6,405 bases of DNA, from positions 1 to 6,405 of the forward strand of contig DBTS01000008.1 of assembly GCA_002307175.1 (NCBI GenBank). Direction: 5' to 3'. Each line of letters starts with the position of its first letter. Positions within the stretch are counted from its first letter, which is position 1. The position numbers and the translations under genes were made by a program. The DNA comes from Rhodocyclaceae bacterium UBA1310 (GTDB lineage Bacteria; Pseudomonadota; Gammaproteobacteria; Burkholderiales; Rhodocyclaceae). The notes under the pieces were generated by a model that saw only the letters and a list, made by a program, of their open reading frames with translations, made no database searches and had not been told where the DNA came from. Shown piece after piece: positions 5,334 through 6,405 of this stretch.

Positions 5334-6086
5334 ATGAAAAACGACGATAGTTTTGTGGCGCTGTTCATCGATGCGGATAACGCCCCTGCAACCCATGTGG
5401 ACGTGATCCTCAATGAGCTGGCAAGCTTCGGCACTGTCAGCATCCGCCGCGCCTATGGCAACTGGAAGGGTGAGCGCCTGAACGCCTGGGAAAAGCTCCT
5501 GCATGAGTACGCCATCCAGCCCATGCAACAGTTCGACCTCACCAAGCGAAAAAATGCGACCGATATTGCCCTGGTGATTGATGCGATGGATGCGCTGTAC
5601 ACCCGCAAGGTGGATGTTTTTGCGCTGGTATCGTCGGATTCGGACTTCACGCCGCTGGCGACCCGCCTGCAGGCCGACGGCAAGACTGTGGTGGGCTTTG
5701 GCGAACGCAAGGCACCTTTGCCCTTCGTGAATGCCTGCTCGAAATTCCTCTATCTTGATCAGGAGGACGAGCCTCAGGAAACCTCCGGCACACCGAGCAT
5801 CCGCAAATGGAACGCCAAACAACTCAAGGGTGATGCAAAACTCGTGACCCTGCTGCGCAATGCAGTACAGGCCGCCGAGGGAGACGACGGCTGGTCACAT
5901 CTGGGCCGCGTCGGCAGCCACATCGCCAATCAGGCCTCTTTTGACGCCCGCAATTATGGCTACAAGAGGCTTGTAGATCTGTTCCGGGCGATCGGCCTGT
6001 TCGAATTTGAATCGCGCGAAGAGCGGGGCGTATTTTTACGTGATCCCAGAGCGGCACGCGCAGTGACAGGGAATGGACCGGCCTGA
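5334..6086 (+). CDS. NYN-domain (LabA/PIN-like) protein with C-terminal OST-HTH/LOTUS domain
   Basis: A 250-residue cytoplasmic protein. Residues about 7-142 form an NYN domain, a PIN-fold metal-dependent ribonuclease-like module. The strand FVALFIDADNAP carries Asp13 and Asp15, NATDIALVIDAMD carries Asp77 and Asp83, and LVSSDSDFTPLATRLQADGK carries Asp102 and Asp104, followed by VVGFGERKAPLPFVNAC. These acidic residues are all present, so activity is plausible. A linker rich in Glu and Pro (143-155) leads to an OST-HTH/LOTUS-like module at about 163-238, with RNAVQAAEGDDGWSHLGRVG, FDARNYGYKRLVDLF and GLFEF. LOTUS domains bind RNA. The likely role is RNA cleavage or processing, with no known substrate. 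The ATG at 5334 has a GGGA seven bases upstream. The 107 bases to the glutaredoxin gene contain that gene's own promoter, so the two are probably not one simple operon. Confidence 0.93.
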   Translation: MKNDDSFVALFIDADNAPATHVDVILNELASFGTVSIRRAYGNWKGERLNAWEKLLHEYAIQPMQQFDLTKRKNATDIALVIDAMDALYTRKVDVFALVSSDSDFTPLATRLQADGKTVVGFGERKAPLPFVNACSKFLYLDQEDEPQETSGTPSIRKWNAKQLKGDAKLVTLLRNAVQAAEGDDGWSHLGRVGSHIANQASFDARNYGYKRLVDLFRAIGLFEFESREERGVFLRDPRAARAVTGNGPA

Positions 6087-6109
6087 CGCCTAGAAGTAGA
6101 AGCAGTGAC

Positions 6110-6137
6110 TTGCGTGTTCGACAAAATCCGATAAAAT
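6110..6137 (+). promoter_or_regulatory. Sigma-70-like promoter of the glutaredoxin gene
   Basis: TTGCGT (6110-6115), a 16-base spacer, then TAAAAT (6132-6137), followed by a predicted start near 6144 and a leader of about 50 bases to ATG 6194. The surrounding AT-rich stretch stands out from the GC-rich coding sequence. Confidence 0.55.
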
Positions 6138-6148
6138 TACTCAAGTAT
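6124..6148. promoter_or_regulatory. IscR type-1-like operator upstream of the glutaredoxin gene
   Basis: Aligned by eye with the E. coli type-1 IscR consensus ATASYYGACTRWWWYAGTCRRSTAT, this 25-base stretch matches 20 positions. The right half-site, ending ACTCAAGTAT, is nearly perfect, while the left half is weaker. It covers the -10 box of the predicted promoter, where a bound repressor would block transcription. IscR carries a 2Fe-2S cluster and reports Fe-S status, which fits a Grx4-type Fe-S carrier downstream. No isc gene is in the window. Confidence 0.5.
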
Positions 6149-6179
6149 AGGCGCCAATCCAGAGTGCCCTTTCCCCGAC

Positions 6180-6184
6180 AGGAG
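6180..6184 (+). promoter_or_regulatory. Ribosome binding site of the glutaredoxin gene
   Basis: AGGAG nine bases before ATG 6194; it supports that start. Confidence 0.75.
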
Positions 6185-6193
6185 CAGCAACAA

Positions 6194-6405
6194 ATGAGCG
6201 TTCAAGACAAGATCCGTGAAACCGTCACCCAGAATCCCGTGGTGCTCTTCATGAAAGGCACCCCGACCTTCCCGCAGTGCGGCTTTTCCTCAGCTGCCGC
6301 ACAGATGCTCAAGCAGTGTGGCGTAAAGGGCTACGTTGCCGTGAACGTCCTGGCCGACGATGAAGTCCGGCAGGGCATCAAGGAATACGCCAACTGGCCG
6401 ACCAT
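6194..6405 (+). CDS. grxD: Monothiol CGFS glutaredoxin, Grx4 family (partial, 3' end outside window)
   Basis: The first 70 residues of a protein expected to be about 100-115 long; the gene runs off the right edge. It begins MSVQDKIRETVTQNPVVLFM, followed by KGTPTFPQCGFS, with the active-site CGFS at residues 29-32, and it includes YANWPT (65-70), which matches the glutathione-binding WPT element of the thioredoxin fold. CGFS glutaredoxins bind a glutathione-ligated 2Fe-2S cluster in a dimer and pass clusters to acceptors or to BolA-type partners; they are poor reductases. The Lys21 before the motif, also used for glutathione binding, is present. The start has a good ribosome binding site. It may be under iron-sulfur control by the upstream IscR-like site. 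The family call is firm; the end is unseen. Confidence 0.96.
   Translation, partial: MSVQDKIRETVTQNPVVLFMKGTPTFPQCGFSSAAAQMLKQCGVKGYVAVNVLADDEVRQGIKEYANWPT

Noticed and set aside
5319..5822. Minus-strand open frame opposite the NYN gene
   Set aside because: It is antisense to a firmly identified NYN domain and has no motif of its own.

Overview
This 6.4-kb window looks like ordinary chromosomal DNA from a motile Gram-negative proteobacterium, most likely a beta- or gammaproteobacterium. The evidence is GC-rich codon use, a chemoreceptor behind a sigma-28-like promoter, a YiiX-type exported hydrolase close to the enterobacterial protein, and a monothiol CGFS glutaredoxin behind an IscR-like site. 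The organism call is inference. I see no insertion sequence, integrase, phage gene, CRISPR array, tRNA or rRNA.

Left part (1-1998): an open frame that may be the C-terminal end of a plus-strand protein ends at 142. A strong stem-loop follows at 155-190; its U-tract faces the minus strand, so it best serves as the terminator of the minus-strand methyl-accepting chemotaxis gene (213-1835). That gene has a good ribosome binding site and an upstream sequence matching the FliA (sigma-28) promoter layout with exact spacing, so it is probably expressed with the flagellar/chemotaxis regulon.

Middle (1999-3899): three minus-strand genes form a likely operon, in transcription order a small VOC (glyoxalase-fold) protein, an unrecognised 170-residue protein and a YafY-type HTH-WYL regulator. 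The last two overlap by 14 bases. A 270-base divergent intergenic region separates the VOC gene from a plus-strand gene. It contains a perfect 8+8 inverted repeat, TGTAAATG-GG-CATTTACA, a good candidate operator, possibly for the WYL regulator.

Right part (3900-6405): a plus-strand three-helix membrane protein of DUF4405 type (cytochrome-b-like, conserved His) uses a TTG start. It converges on a minus-strand YiiX-family papain-like hydrolase with a signal peptide. Divergent from that gene, 52 bases away, is a plus-strand NYN-domain (PIN-like nuclease) protein with a C-terminal OST-HTH/LOTUS RNA-binding module. Last is the start of a CGFS monothiol glutaredoxin (Grx4/GrxD), cut by the window edge and preceded by a sigma-70-like promoter overlapped by an IscR type-1-like palindrome.

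Nothing here is clearly an undescribed system. The items most worth following are the VOC/unknown/WYL operon with its candidate operator, the NYN-LOTUS protein, and the IscR-like control of the glutaredoxin.
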